Assembly (NCBI RefSeq): GCF_947495275.1
Contig: NZ_CANLYL010000005.1
Coordinates: forward strand, 62,001 to 126,000
Direction of reading: 5' to 3'
Length of the DNA: 64,000 bases
Origin: an uncultured Roseobacter sp.
GTDB lineage: Bacteria > Pseudomonadota > Alphaproteobacteria > Rhodobacterales > Rhodobacteraceae
The notes beneath the pieces are model-generated. The model was not told where the DNA came from, made no database searches, and saw only the letters and a list, made by a program, of their open reading frames with translations. Both the position numbers and the translations under genes were made by a program. Each line of letters opens with the position of its first letter. The stretch's first letter is position 1. Below are positions 16,147 through 25,845 of this stretch, in pieces.

Positions 16147-18237
16147 CTATTCTGCCGCGACGCCGATTTCGATCACCGGTTCCATTTCCGCCAGTTTGTC
16201 ATCGCTCAGATGACATTTGATCTGGTGATTGCCGCCTAAGGAGCGGACAGGCGGTACTTCGGTTTCGCATAAGCCACCGGGCACCTGTGACTTCCACCTG
16301 CACCGGGTCTGGAATGGACATCCGGATGGTGGGTTCATCGCTGAGGGAATGTCGCCTTCGAGGACGATATGTTTCTTTTTCACGGATGTATCGGCAATCG
16401 GAACCGCCGAGAGCAGCGCTTCGGTATAGGGGTGATAGGGCGGTGAAAATACCTGATCGGTTGTCCCCAGTTCGACCACATGACCGAGATACATCACCAT
16501 CACCCGGTCGCTGAGGTAGCGCACAATTGACAGATCATGACTGATGAAAAGCAGGGTCGTCTTGTGCTCGCGCTGGATTTCCATCAGCAGATCGGTCACA
16601 GCCGCCTGCACAGAGACATCGAGTGCCGAGACCGGTTCATCCGCCACAACGATCCGCGCGTCGCCTGCAAAGGCACGCGCAATCCCGACCCGCTGTTTTT
16701 GACCACCGGATAGCTGGCGCGGCATGCGATCCGCAAATTCACGTGGCAGTTTCACCAGATCCAGCAGCCTCAGCATCCGTTGCGTGCGGTCGCGGTCAGA
16801 GTCCCCGATCCCGAATATCTCCAGCGCCCGGACAATTTGGCGCCCGACGGTCATTGACGGGTTGAGCGTGTCAAAGGGGTTCTGGAAGACCATTTGCACT
16901 TCGGAGACGGTTTTTGTGTCCCGTTCTTCGATGGGCACGTCCTGAATTTCCTTGTTGCCCAGAATGATCTTGCCTTCGGTCGCGGTCTCAAGCCCCATCA
17001 AAACCTTGGCAAAAGTGGATTTGCCGCATCCGGATTCGCCGACGATGGCGAGGGTCTCGGATTCTCGCGCCTCAAAACTGAGCGTCTCATTGGCCTTGAC
17101 GACCTTCTTGTTGCCGCCGCCGAAAATCGCGTTTGCTGCAACCTCATAGTATTTCTTGAGGTTATCCATCTTCAAGACAACGTCGCCGACCTCTCCCTTG
17201 GTCTTTGTGTCCGCCAGTTCCAGCGGCGCATCCCAGTCGATCTCCTGAAATTTCACACAACGGCTTTCATGGCGCGCACCTTCGTCGACCTGATGCATCG
17301 GGATAAAACCTTGATCACAACGGCCCTCTTCGAAATAGTCGCATCTGGGGCCGAAGTTGCACCCTTTGGGTCGCTCATGGGGCAGAGGAAAATTACCCGG
17401 AATGGCCACCAGCGGGCGGGCGTTCTTATCCGCGCCTGGCAGGGGGATCGATCGGAAGAGCGCCTGCGTATAGGGGTGCTGCATCTTGTCGAACACGTCT
17501 TCGATGGAGCCGCGCTCAACCGCCTCACCGGAATACATCACGCAGATGCGGTCACAGGTTTCCAGCACCAGCCCGAGGTTGTGGGAAATGAACAGCATCG
17601 ACGTGCCATATTTCTTGCCCAGGTCCTTCACCAGTTCGACAACGGCTGCCTCGACGGTTACATCGAGCGCGGTTGTGGGCTCATCAAGGATCAGCAGCGA
17701 AGGTTCCGACATCAGCGCCATGGCGATCACGATGCGCTGCTGCTGGCCGCCGGAGAGCTGGTGTGGATAGGCGCTGAGGATGCGCTTGGGATCGGGCAGC
17801 TTCACATCCGTGACAACCTGTAGCGCACGGTCGTATGCGTCTTTCTCGCTCATGCCCTGATGGATCATCGGAACTTCCATCAATTGCTTGCCGATCTTCA
17901 TGGCGGGGTTCAGGGAGGCCATCGGCTCCTGATAGATCATCGCGATCTCGGAGCCGCGAATGTCGCGCAGCTCTTCGGCGCTCATTTCTCCCAGATCGCG
18001 GCCTTTGAACTTGATCGACCCGCCGACGACGCGACCGTTCTTGCCCAAATCCTGCATCACGCCCAATGCGACCGTGGACTTGCCGCAACCGGATTCGCCC
18101 ACAAGCCCCACGGCCTCTCCGGGTTTCACATGAACCGAGAAGTCCATGACGGCAGGTATTTCGCGCAGGCGGGTGAAGAACGAAATCGAGAGCTTGTCGA
18201 TTTCAAGGATTGGACCATCGTAATCCGTCTTAGGCAT
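16147..18237 (-). CDS. Peptide/nickel-type ABC transporter, fused dual ATPase (DppD-DppF)
   Basis: 696 residues holding two complete ABC ATPases. The first has Walker A GESGCGKST at 47-55 and signature LSGGQQQR; the second has GESGCGKST at about 398-406 and LSGGQKQR. Each is followed by an oligopeptide-ABC C-terminal zone with Cys-rich CNFGPRCDYF-type and CPFQTRC motifs. It powers uptake of peptides or similar solutes through the two permeases encoded upstream. A clear GAAGGAG site precedes the ATG at 18237. It is last in a three-gene unit (permease, permease, ATPase). No substrate-binding protein gene is in the cluster, so substrate is unknown. Confidence 0.93.
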   Translation of the reverse strand: MPKTDYDGPILEIDKLSISFFTRLREIPAVMDFSVHVKPGEAVGLVGESGCGKSTVALGVMQDLGKNGRVVGGSIKFKGRDLGEMSAEELRDIRGSEIAMIYQEPMASLNPAMKIGKQLMEVPMIHQGMSEKDAYDRALQVVTDVKLPDPKRILSAYPHQLSGGQQQRIVIAMALMSEPSLLILDEPTTALDVTVEAAVVELVKDLGKKYGTSMLFISHNLGLVLETCDRICVMYSGEAVERGSIEDVFDKMQHPYTQALFRSIPLPGADKNARPLVAIPGNFPLPHERPKGCNFGPRCDYFEEGRCDQGFIPMHQVDEGARHESRCVKFQEIDWDAPLELADTKTKGEVGDVVLKMDNLKKYYEVAANAIFGGGNKKVVKANETLSFEARESETLAIVGESGCGKSTFAKVLMGLETATEGKIILGNKEIQDVPIEERDTKTVSEVQMVFQNPFDTLNPSMTVGRQIVRALEIFGIGDSDRDRTQRMLRLLDLVKLPREFADRMPRQLSGGQKQRVGIARAFAGDARIVVADEPVSALDVSVQAAVTDLLMEIQREHKTTLLFISHDLSIVRYLSDRVMVMYLGHVVELGTTDQVFSPPYHPYTEALLSAVPIADTSVKKKHIVLEGDIPSAMNPPSGCPFQTRCRWKSQVPGGLCETEVPPVRSLGGNHQIKCHLSDDKLAEMEPVIEIGVAAE

Positions 18238-18297
18238 TCTGTTCTCCTTCAGGAGGGCCGATCAGTCGCGGAAGCTTCTTTTGGCCAAAAATTCGAA

Positions 18298-18327
18298 GGA
18301 AAGCCCGGAGCAGCGCCCCGGGCTTCC
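18298..18327 (-). other. Intercistronic hairpin between permease and ATPase genes
   Basis: GGAAAGCCCGG at 18298-18308 pairs with CCGGGCTTCC at 18318-18327 (one bulged A, nine-base loop), in the 96-base gap between the permease stop and the ATPase start. There is no T-run on the minus strand, so it looks like an mRNA-stabilising or attenuating hairpin rather than a full terminator. A perfect palindrome TTTTGGCCAAAA follows at 18279-18290. Confidence 0.45.
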
Positions 18328-18333
18328 CTGTCA

Positions 18334-19551
18334 TCAGTCGCGCAGTGATTCCTCGCGCAGCCCGTCTGCCAGAAGGTTCAGTCCCAGAACCATTGTCAAA
18401 AGAGCGACAGCAGGGACAACAGCCGGATGGACAAAGGCCCGCAAAAGCTGCCTGCCTGAGTTGATCGTTGTTCCCCAATCCGGACTTTCCGACGCCAGCC
18501 CCAATCCAAAGAAACCCAAGGTCCCCAGAAGGATGGTCGTATAGCCGATGCGCAGGCAAAAATCGACGATCAGTGGGCCGCGCGCGTTGGGCAGGATTTC
18601 CCACAGCATGATGTACCATGGTCCTTCGCCGCGGGTTTGCGCGGCGGCCACATAGTCCCGTGTCTTGATGTCCAATGCCAACCCGCGCACGATCCGGAAC
18701 ACGGTGGGCGAGTTCACGAAAACCACCGAGACAAAGACCACAAGAATGCCGGGATCAATGTCAAAGAGATCGACAAATCCGGGCAGCCCGTAGATCTTGT
18801 AGGTCGGCGTTGCAACAACGGCCCCGTTGGTCGACACCAGTGACAGGTAGAGCCATCCCAATCCGCCCACGACCCCGATCAGCAGCGGTGTGCGCATCTT
18901 TGGCTGGGTATGGTAACGCGAATTCAGCAGGATCGTCGCAAAGACCAGCGGGAAGACAAAGAGAAACAGCGCCATGTAGTTGGGAATGCCGGTCAGGACG
19001 ATTTCCGGTGTGACGAGCAGATAGAACAGCAAGATCACCGGGAAAGCCAAAATGAGGTTTGCCAGGAACGACAGAAGCGTGTCCAGGCGGCCTCCATAAT
19101 ATCCGGCGGGCAGGCCCAAAGTGATGCCAACCATGAAGGCAAAGAGGGTGGCCAGTGGCGCGATCTGCACGACGATCCATGCGCCTTTTATCACACGGCT
19201 GAAGACATCGCGCGCCAGGTTATCCCCGCCCAGCAGGAAATAGGCATATTGGCCTTCATCGGGGCTGCGCAGCGCGGTTCCGGGAGGTTTGTTCTTCATC
19301 CCGGAAATCTGGCTGAGCGGATCATGGGTGACGATCATGTCAAGCGGCCCGCCCAGCACCCCGGCAAAGACCCAGAACATGACGAGCCCAAAGCCGATCA
19401 TGCCGATGGTGCTGTCAAAGAGCTTGCCGTAAAGCCCCAGTTTGCGTTTGAAGGTGATCGACAGGGTGAAGACGACGATCAATGCGATCCAGACGGGCAT
19501 CAACTGCATAAAGATGCGGAAGAAGATGGCGCCCCAGGTAAGTGGTTCCAT
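18334..19551 (-). CDS. ABC transporter permease, DppC/OppC type
   Basis: 405 residues, about 100 longer than typical DppC. An N-terminal helix lies at about 8-30 (FFRIFMQLMPVWIALIVVFTL-like); a second sits near 48-68. The binding-protein-dependent permease core with about five helices occupies 130-395, with the EAA-type loop AAAQTRGEGPWYIMLWEILPNARGPLIV that contacts the ATPase. The C-terminal LGLNLLADGLRE is characteristic of the DppC family. GGAGCAAG precedes the ATG. The gene lies 12 bases before the upstream permease gene's stop, so they are co-transcribed. The extra length is in the loops between the early helices. Confidence 0.9.
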   Translation of the reverse strand: MEPLTWGAIFFRIFMQLMPVWIALIVVFTLSITFKRKLGLYGKLFDSTIGMIGFGLVMFWVFAGVLGGPLDMIVTHDPLSQISGMKNKPPGTALRSPDEGQYAYFLLGGDNLARDVFSRVIKGAWIVVQIAPLATLFAFMVGITLGLPAGYYGGRLDTLLSFLANLILAFPVILLFYLLVTPEIVLTGIPNYMALFLFVFPLVFATILLNSRYHTQPKMRTPLLIGVVGGLGWLYLSLVSTNGAVVATPTYKIYGLPGFVDLFDIDPGILVVFVSVVFVNSPTVFRIVRGLALDIKTRDYVAAAQTRGEGPWYIMLWEILPNARGPLIVDFCLRIGYTTILLGTLGFFGLGLASESPDWGTTINSGRQLLRAFVHPAVVPAVALLTMVLGLNLLADGLREESLRD

Positions 19552-19563
19552 GGTCTTGCTCCT

Positions 19564-20604
19564 TTACGCGATGCGAATGCGTGGGTTGAGGTAAACGTAG
19601 CCGATGTCGGATATCAGCTGTGTCACCAGCACCACGATGACCGAGACTACCGAGACCGCCAGCAGCAGCTCGATGTCATTGTTCCCGGCGGCCTGAACCA
19701 GCACCCACCCGAAACCCTTGTAGTTGAAGAGCGTCTCCACGATCACGACGCCGTTCAGCAACCAGGGGAATTGCAGCATGATCACCGTGAAAGGCGCGAT
19801 CAGCGCATTTCGGAGCGCATGTTTCAAGACAATGTTGCTGAAGGAAACGCCTTTCAGTCTGGCCGTCCTGATGTACTGCGCGGTCATCACCTCGGTCATG
19901 GAGGCCCGCGTCATGCGCGCGATATAGCCCATGCCATAGAGCGCGATGGTCACTACGGGCAGTGTAAAATTCGCGAAAGTTGCGTCGTCCATGGCGGAGG
20001 TGGCGGAGCCATTGAATATTTTCCAACCGGCCGAGGACGCAAAGACCGCGATGAAGATAACGCCAGAGACATATTCCGGTGTTGCCGTCGAGGCGATGGA
20101 AAAGGTCGAAAGCGACCTGTCGAGCTTTGAGCCTTCGCGCATGCCCGCCAGAACACCGATCAGCAGCGCCATGGGCACCATCAGCAACATCACAAAGAAC
20201 ATGAGCTTGCCGGTCAGCCCCAATCGTTCGGCGACAATGCCGCCCACTTCGTTCTTGAAGACCGTCGAGAACCCCCAGTCGCCTTGCAGCACGCCGCAAA
20301 AGCTCGGACGTTCTTCCTGAGGGGTATCAATGGCAAAGCATTTGCCAGTCACAACCCCGTCTTCTTCGAACGTCCAGCCGGGCAAAACTCCCAGCCATTG
20401 TCCGAATTTCACCGGCATCGGCTGCAGATACCCGTTTTTGCCCAGATAGCTTTCCACAGCCTCGTCAGACATGCGAAAATTTCCCTGGGTCTTGGCGAGT
20501 TTTTCCAGGTTTGGATAGAGGTTCGTCAGCCAGAAGACGACGAACGTCAGGCAAAGCGCCGTCAATATCATGACGCCCAGACGTCTGAGTATGAATAGTC
20601 CCAT
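19564..20604 (-). CDS. ABC transporter permease, DppB/OppB type
   Basis: 346 residues from MGLFILRRLG, the family's usual beginning; an in-frame start 39 bases earlier was rejected. One N-terminal helix (about 8-30), a periplasmic stretch (about 35-135), then five helices with EAA loop TARLKGVSFSNIVLKHALRNALIAP. It ends DIGYVYLNPRIRIA, again typical of DppB. It forms the membrane channel with the DppC-type partner. First gene of the three-gene unit; the promoter should lie in the 205-base interval towards the AraC gene, but no binding-protein gene is present there. Confidence 0.92.
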   Translation of the reverse strand: MGLFILRRLGVMILTALCLTFVVFWLTNLYPNLEKLAKTQGNFRMSDEAVESYLGKNGYLQPMPVKFGQWLGVLPGWTFEEDGVVTGKCFAIDTPQEERPSFCGVLQGDWGFSTVFKNEVGGIVAERLGLTGKLMFFVMLLMVPMALLIGVLAGMREGSKLDRSLSTFSIASTATPEYVSGVIFIAVFASSAGWKIFNGSATSAMDDATFANFTLPVVTIALYGMGYIARMTRASMTEVMTAQYIRTARLKGVSFSNIVLKHALRNALIAPFTVIMLQFPWLLNGVVIVETLFNYKGFGWVLVQAAGNNDIELLLAVSVVSVIVVLVTQLISDIGYVYLNPRIRIA

Positions 20605-20743
20605 TGGTGCCCCTGTTGTCAGGCTATGGCGCGTTTTTCGCACCGTTTTCGACGCCCGCTAAGGCGTTCAGGTTATTTTGTGGTCCCATGAGGCATGACT
20701 TTGGGGGCCGCGTCAATGTAATCCAGCGCCTAAAAATTGCACG

Positions 20744-20768
20744 TTTGCGACATCGTGTTGGTCGCAAA
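20744..20768. promoter_or_regulatory. Inverted repeat TTTGCGAC / GTCGCAAA
   Basis: Eight-base perfect arms (20744-20751 and 20761-20768) with a nine-base loop. It lies downstream of the AraC gene's stop and upstream of the ABC permease operon, both on the minus strand. Read on the minus strand it is followed by GTGCAATTTTTA, so it could be a weak terminator of the AraC gene or an operator for the transporter operon. Confidence 0.4.
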
Positions 20769-20809
20769 ACGACCTATGGGTGAAGATGTGGGGATGTCGG
20801 CAGAATTGG

Positions 20810-21616
20810 TCAGGCGACTTGGGATAAACTTGCCGAGGCTTTGCGCAAGGCCGTCGGTGTGGCGTTTGTGTGATGTTGCATGAAACGGGTGAAATAGGCT
20901 GCACTGCCAAAGCCGAGGTGGCGGGCGATGTCCTGAGCGGGCACCTTGGTTGTCACCAGCAAACTGCGTGCTTCGTAAAGAATGCGCTCGGTCAAGAGAT
21001 CCGCTGCCGTCTTGCCGGTTGCGGCTTTGCAAGCGCGGGTAAGATGTGTGGCGGTCACTCCCAGAGCCTGGGCATGATCCGCCATGGTCAGTGTATCTGC
21101 GAAATGCGCCGTGACACGGGCGCAATAGGCGGCGCTTAATCTGGCCGCGGCGTTGCGACGGGCGGGCGCGTGTTCTTCGCGCCCCAACTGCCGCTGCACC
21201 CAGACAGAAATCAACGTGCCGTAGGCATCCATGGATCGCGCCACCAGAGCGCGCGCGGCCGATTGTTCGCGACCCGCCGCCTCCAGCAGGGTTGTCAGTT
21301 CGTTCATCGCCGCGGCATCACGTATTCTCAAAAGCCGCGGCATCTCCGGCATGGTCACATCCGTTCCATCAGGAATGACTAGGGCTTGCCCGATCCCTTG
21401 TTTGCCCAGATCCAGCGCGAAAAGCTCCCGAGCCGGCACAATAATCGCGTTATGCGTGCCGATCCCGTGGCGTTTGCCATGCAGCAGCAGGCGTCCCTGG
21501 CCTCTGGTGATCCAGATGATCAAATGTTCCGGCCGGTCGTGTGCGAGCGTCAAACGCCATTCCTGACCTTGCGATAACTGTGCCAGAGTCAGAATTTTCA
21601 GAGTGTTTTGCACCAT
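20810..21616 (-). CDS. AraC family transcriptional regulator
   Basis: 268 residues. The N-terminal cupin-like sensing part spans about 1-150. The C-terminal AraC DNA-binding domain (about 165-260) has two helix-turn-helix units: LTMADHAQALGVTATHLTRACKAATG and DIARHLGFGSAAYFTRFMQHHTNATPTALR. It probably binds a small molecule and controls nearby genes; the ABC transporter operon downstream in the same direction is the obvious candidate. Start ATG at 21616. The effector is unknown. Confidence 0.9.
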   Translation of the reverse strand: MVQNTLKILTLAQLSQGQEWRLTLAHDRPEHLIIWITRGQGRLLLHGKRHGIGTHNAIIVPARELFALDLGKQGIGQALVIPDGTDVTMPEMPRLLRIRDAAAMNELTTLLEAAGREQSAARALVARSMDAYGTLISVWVQRQLGREEHAPARRNAAARLSAAYCARVTAHFADTLTMADHAQALGVTATHLTRACKAATGKTAADLLTERILYEARSLLVTTKVPAQDIARHLGFGSAAYFTRFMQHHTNATPTALRKASASLSQVA

Positions 21617-21704
21617 GTAACTTCTCCGCGAAGTATCATCGTCAAGCTCGCCTCAGGGTATTTTATTGGGATTTCAGCAAGATGTCAGGGCGCATTAAAG
21701 GGTG

Positions 21705-22604
21705 TCAGCGTGCTTTCGCCGAGGAGAGTTTCTGCCAGTCACCCATCTTGGACCGAAACCAGGTGCGTTGTCTTTTAGCGAATTGGCGGGTGGCAATCAC
21801 CGCGCGGTCACGGGCTTCTTCCAGCGTGGTCCGGCCTGCCAGATGGTCGATCAATTCAGGCACGCCGATGGCCCGGTGCGCAGGGCGCGAAGGATCATAG
21901 GTGGGCAGCACTTTACTCACTTCTTCCAATGCACCTTCCGCCATCATGAGATCAAAGCGTTTCTCAATACGCGCATTCAACCAGTCTTTTGATACATCAA
22001 AAACAATTGCCTGGGCCTGATCCAGCGGCAGGGCGGGCGGTTTTGTCGTTGCCTGCCAATCTGCCAGACCCCGACCGGTCGCGCGCAGAACCTCCCAGGC
22101 TCTTTGAACCCGTGCGCGATTGGCTGTGTCGATGGTGCCCTTCGTGGCGGCATCGAGATCGGCCAACAGATGTGGGAGGGGGAGGGCATCCGCCTCAGTG
22201 CGCACGTGATGCGGAGTTGCGGGAATATCCGCCAACCCGCGCGTCAGCGCAGAGAAATAAAGACCGGTGCCGCCCACGACTATGGGTCGGGTATCGCCTT
22301 TGAGCAGCGGTATGACCTCGCGCAGCCAATGCCCGGTGGAATATGACTGTTCCGCATCAATGTGCCCGTAAAGCGCATGCGGGGCCAGGGCCTCTTCGGC
22401 GGCGGAAGGCCGGGCAGAGATTACACGCCAGCAGCGATAGACCTGGCTGGCATCGGCGTTCACGATCACGCCACCCTGTTGCGCGGCGATTTCCAAGGCC
22501 AGCGCCGATTTCCCCGATGCAGTAGGCCCGGCGATCAGTACCGGGCGTTCCGGTGACAGCCCTGCGATCAGCGATTTTGAGGAGGTGATGACAGCTTGCG
22601 CCAT
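21705..22604 (-). CDS. miaA: tRNA dimethylallyltransferase
   Basis: 299 residues from [11 protein letters not shown]-loop [11 protein letters not shown] at about 25-35, the DASQVYR motif, [15 protein letters not shown] and C-terminal [10 protein letters not shown] and [12 protein letters not shown] are present. It transfers a dimethylallyl group to A37 of tRNAs reading U-starting codons. The in-frame stretch upstream to 22721 has no family similarity and overlaps pyrH, so the ATG at 22604 was chosen. It is divergent from pyrH with a 107-base interval. Confidence 0.93.
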   Translation of the reverse strand: MAQAVITSSKSLIAGLSPERPVLIAGPTASGKSALALEIAAQQGGVIVNADASQVYRCWRVISARPSAAEEALAPHALYGHIDAEQSYSTGHWLREVIPLLKGDTRPIVVGGTGLYFSALTRGLADIPATPHHVRTEADALPLPHLLADLDAATKGTIDTANRARVQRAWEVLRATGRGLADWQATTKPPALPLDQAQAIVFDVSKDWLNARIEKRFDLMMAEGALEEVSKVLPTYDPSRPAHRAIGVPELIDHLAGRTTLEEARDRAVIATRQFAKRQRTWFRSKMGDWQKLSSAKAR

Positions 22605-22711
22605 TTTCTGAATGATCGCCTCTGGGGTGCATTGAACTTTGGATGCTTTTCCGACATTTTGCGCGCAAACAAAACCCGCAAACAAACCCCCGGGTCTCAG
22701 GAGCATTCGCC

Positions 22712-23440
22712 ATGACATCAATCGAGCCTCAGGCCACCTTCAAACGGGTCATGCTGAAAATCTCCGGCGAGGCGCTGATGGGCGATCAGGGATTTGGCCT
22801 TAACCCGCCCACGGTGGAGCGGATTGCCCGCGAGGTCCAATCGGTTCATGAGCTTGGGGTGGAGATTTGCATGGTGATCGGCGGTGGCAATATTTTCCGC
22901 GGATTGCAGGGCTCCGCACAGGGGATGGAACGCACGACGGCGGACTACATGGGGATGCTCGCTACGGTCATGAACGCGCTGGCGATGCAATCCGCGCTGG
23001 AAGGGTTGGGCATTCACACCAGGGTTATATCCGCGATCACCATGAACGAAGTGGCTGAACCCTACATCCGCCGCCGCGCCGTGCGCCACCTTGAAAAGAA
23101 ACGGGTCTGCATTTTTGCCGCCGGTACGGGAAATCCATATTTCACGACCGATACCGCGGCGACCCTGCGTGCCAATGAAATGTCGTGTGAGGCGATCTTC
23201 AAGGGCACCAAGGTTGATGGGGTTTATGACAAGGATCCTGCAAAACACGCGGATGCAAAGCGGTACGAAACAGTCAGCTATGACGATGTGCTGGCCAAGC
23301 GGCTGGGGGTGATGGATGCCTCCGCCATCGCGCTGGCGCGCGACAATAACCTGCCGATCATTGTCTTCTCGCTGGATGAGCCCGGTGGTTTTCGCGGCAT
23401 TCTGGCGGGCGAGGGCACCTATACGCGGGTGCAGGGGTAG
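22712..23440 (+). CDS. pyrH: UMP kinase
   Basis: 242 residues. The hexameric bacterial UMPK signatures are present: [15 protein letters not shown], the glycine-rich [26 protein letters not shown], and the acid/phosphate site YFTTDTAA with [11 protein letters not shown]. It phosphorylates UMP to UDP with ATP. CAGGAGC precedes the ATG at 22712; an in-frame upstream ATG lies in the miaA interval and was rejected. First gene of the long envelope-related cluster and 126 bases before frr. Confidence 0.95.
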   Translation: MTSIEPQATFKRVMLKISGEALMGDQGFGLNPPTVERIAREVQSVHELGVEICMVIGGGNIFRGLQGSAQGMERTTADYMGMLATVMNALAMQSALEGLGIHTRVISAITMNEVAEPYIRRRAVRHLEKKRVCIFAAGTGNPYFTTDTAATLRANEMSCEAIFKGTKVDGVYDKDPAKHADAKRYETVSYDDVLAKRLGVMDASAIALARDNNLPIIVFSLDEPGGFRGILAGEGTYTRVQG

Positions 23441-23566
23441 CACCAAAACGGTTGTTTCGTTGCAAATGCAACTCCTTCTGGCCTTTCGCCGCAAACCTGA
23501 TTTATACACGACATCAACAACAACGCGCAGAACTCTGCGCCCGTAAACTTGTGGCAGGACGATACT

Positions 23567-24130
23567 ATGTCTGATGATTTTATGCTCGATACCGATGACC
23601 TTGAGCGGCGAATGGATGGGGCAATGGCCAATCTGCGGACCGAATTCGCGTCCTTGCGGACGGGCCGGGCGTCGGCGTCGATGCTGGAGCCGGTGATGGT
23701 TGATGCCTATGGATCGATGACACCGATTAATCAGGTCGGCACCGTGAACGTTCCGGAATCGCGGATGGTCACGATCAACGTGTGGGACAAAGGTCTGGTC
23801 AGTAAAGTTGAAAAGGCCATTCGAGAAAGTGGGCTGGGGATCAATCCTCAACTCAACGGCACCATTATCATGTTGCCTATTCCTGAATTGAACGAGGAGC
23901 GTCGGCGGGAATTGACCAAGGTGGCCGGGCAATACGCCGAGCACGCCCGTGTTTCCATCCGTAATGTGCGCCGCGATGGTATGGATCAGATCAAGAAAGC
24001 CAAGGCTGACGGGATGTCCGAGGACGACCAGAAGCTTTGGGAGAGCGAGGTTCAGGATATTACGGACCGTCATATCAAGTCGATCGACGATTTGCTCGAA
24101 ACGAAACAAGGCGAGATCATGCAGGTTTGA
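23567..24130 (+). CDS. frr: Ribosome recycling factor
   Basis: 187 residues, the standard length. It contains [27 protein letters not shown] and the hallmark C-terminal [16 protein letters not shown] zone of the three-helix domain. Together with EF-G it splits post-termination ribosomes. The ATG at 23567 has AGGAC upstream and matches family starts. Follows pyrH as in many proteobacteria. Confidence 0.95.
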   Translation: MSDDFMLDTDDLERRMDGAMANLRTEFASLRTGRASASMLEPVMVDAYGSMTPINQVGTVNVPESRMVTINVWDKGLVSKVEKAIRESGLGINPQLNGTIIMLPIPELNEERRRELTKVAGQYAEHARVSIRNVRRDGMDQIKKAKADGMSEDDQKLWESEVQDITDRHIKSIDDLLETKQGEIMQV

Positions 24131-24299
24131 CCCTGTGGATGACCGGATTGCCAGAGATTTGGGCGCTTTGGTCACCCTATGGTAACGGCTCTGCCAATAT
24201 TGATTGATTGCCCAAGGCGTCAGGACCGGCGCAGGAATTGACCTTTGAAAGCCCGAAATGGCAGAGGCCCGGGCCCGTCATCGGTATAAGGAGAACGAT

Positions 24300-25040
24300 A
24301 TGGCGGGAGCGCCGCAGCCCCAAATGAACATGGTGCCGGGATGCCCTCGCCACGTGGCCATCATCATGGATGGGAACGGCCGTTGGGCAACGCAAAGAGG
24401 CCGACCTCGGCTTTTTGGTCACCATGCCGGGGCGCGGCGCGTGCGCGAAATCGTCGAAAGCTGCCCTGAAATCGGCGTCGATTACCTGACGATTTTTGCA
24501 TTTTCGACGGAAAACTGGAAACGCACGCAGGTAGAAGTTGCAGGGCTGATGAACCTCTTTCGCAGGTACATCATCAAGGAAACCAAAGTGTTGCGGGAAT
24601 CAGGTGTGCGGGTGCGCTTCATCGGGGACCGGGTGCGTCTTGATGACAAACTGATCCATCTGATGAACGAGTTGGAAGCGGCCACCGAGCACAACAACCA
24701 GGTACACCTGACCATTGCGCTGAATTACGGCGGGCGCGATGAAGTGGCGCGCGCCACCAAGCGATTGGCTGCAGATGTCGCAGCGGGACGGTTGCGTCCC
24801 GAAGATGTCGATGAAGAAACGCTGCCGCGATATCTCGATACACATGTTTTGCCGGATCCCGATCTGGTGATCCGCACCAGCGGAGAGGCACGTATTTCGA
24901 ACTTCCTTTTGTGGCAGTCGGCCTATTCGGAATATGAATTCATCGATACGCTCTGGCCCGATTTTACCCGCGAGGAATTCACCCGGCTTTGCACGGCCTA
25001 CGGTGGGCGCGAACGTCGGTTTGGCGGCGTTTTGCGGTGA
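24300..25040 (+). CDS. uppS: Isoprenyl transferase (undecaprenyl diphosphate synthase)
   Basis: 246 residues. The diagnostic VAIIMDGNGRWA (catalytic Asp) and RTSGEARISNFLLWQSAYSEYEF are present, with PDFTREEF near the end. It condenses isopentenyl diphosphate units onto farnesyl diphosphate to make the C55 lipid carrier for peptidoglycan and other surface polymers. AAGGAGA before the ATG at 24300 decides this start over one 42 bases earlier. Only seven bases separate it from cdsA. Confidence 0.94.
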   Translation: MAGAPQPQMNMVPGCPRHVAIIMDGNGRWATQRGRPRLFGHHAGARRVREIVESCPEIGVDYLTIFAFSTENWKRTQVEVAGLMNLFRRYIIKETKVLRESGVRVRFIGDRVRLDDKLIHLMNELEAATEHNNQVHLTIALNYGGRDEVARATKRLAADVAAGRLRPEDVDEETLPRYLDTHVLPDPDLVIRTSGEARISNFLLWQSAYSEYEFIDTLWPDFTREEFTRLCTAYGGRERRFGGVLR

Positions 25041-25047
25041 CGCGCTC

Positions 25048-25842
25048 ATGAGCATCAACAGCGAAAAATGGTCTGATCTCGCGACCCGCATGGGGTCGGG
25101 GGCGGCTATGGTCGTTTTGGGTCTGTGGGGTGTTTGGGTCGGAGGTCATGTTTTCCACGTCATGGTGGCCGCGATTTGCGGGCTGATGGTTTGGGAACTT
25201 GCGGCGATGATCCGTGCGCCACGAAATGTTGCGTTGCAACTGGGCGGGCTGGCTGGCGCAGCGGCACTTTTGGCGATCTATCTGCCACCCGGCTTTGCTT
25301 TGCCTATTCTGCTGGCGTCAGCCTTGGTGGGTTTCGGCCAGCTCAAGGCGTTTCGCACGATCTACATGGTATTCACCGTGATGGTGCTGCTGGCAGGCTA
25401 CGGCATGATGTCGGTTCGCGATGATATGGGTTTCAACTGGATGCTCTGGCTGGTGTTGGTTGTCGTCGCGACCGACGTGGTTGGATATTTCGCCGGACGT
25501 CTGATCGGGGGCCCCAAGTTCTGGCCCCGTGTCAGCCCAAAGAAGACCTGGGCCGGGACGGGATTTGGCTGGATTGGCGCCGCAGCGGTGGGCGCTGCTT
25601 TCATGGCCAACACCGGCACCGGCGCGCAGCTGATCGGGGTTTCCATTGCCGTCTCCATGGCCAGCCAGATGGGCGATATCGCCGAAAGCGCGATCAAAAG
25701 GCGGGTCGGGGTCAAGGACAGCTCCAACCTCATTCCCGGTCACGGCGGATTGCTGGACCGATTTGATGGCATGCTGGGCGCGTCGGTGTTCCTGCTGATC
25801 ATTGGCGGGCCGATTTTCGGGTCGCCTCTGGCGCTGAGGTAA
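25048..25842 (+). CDS. cdsA: Phosphatidate cytidylyltransferase
   Basis: 264 residues, an integral membrane enzyme with about seven hydrophobic helices. The CDS signature is visible near the C-terminus: SQMGDIAESAIKRRVGVKDSSNLIPGHGGLLDRFDG. It makes CDP-diacylglycerol, the precursor of all membrane phospholipids. Start ATG at 25048, just after uppS; the in-frame stretch upstream is the uppS 3' end in another frame. Three bases separate it from dxr. Confidence 0.95.
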   Translation: MSINSEKWSDLATRMGSGAAMVVLGLWGVWVGGHVFHVMVAAICGLMVWELAAMIRAPRNVALQLGGLAGAAALLAIYLPPGFALPILLASALVGFGQLKAFRTIYMVFTVMVLLAGYGMMSVRDDMGFNWMLWLVLVVVATDVVGYFAGRLIGGPKFWPRVSPKKTWAGTGFGWIGAAAVGAAFMANTGTGAQLIGVSIAVSMASQMGDIAESAIKRRVGVKDSSNLIPGHGGLLDRFDGMLGASVFLLIIGGPIFGSPLALR

Positions 25843-25845
25843 AGG

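Noticed and set aside
18910-20130. 406-codon open frame on the plus strand
   Set aside because: Shadow of the two ABC permease genes; very His/Gln/Asp-rich translation unlike a real protein.
22718-24175. 485-codon open frame on the minus strand
   Set aside because: Antisense to pyrH and frr, both of which are certain.
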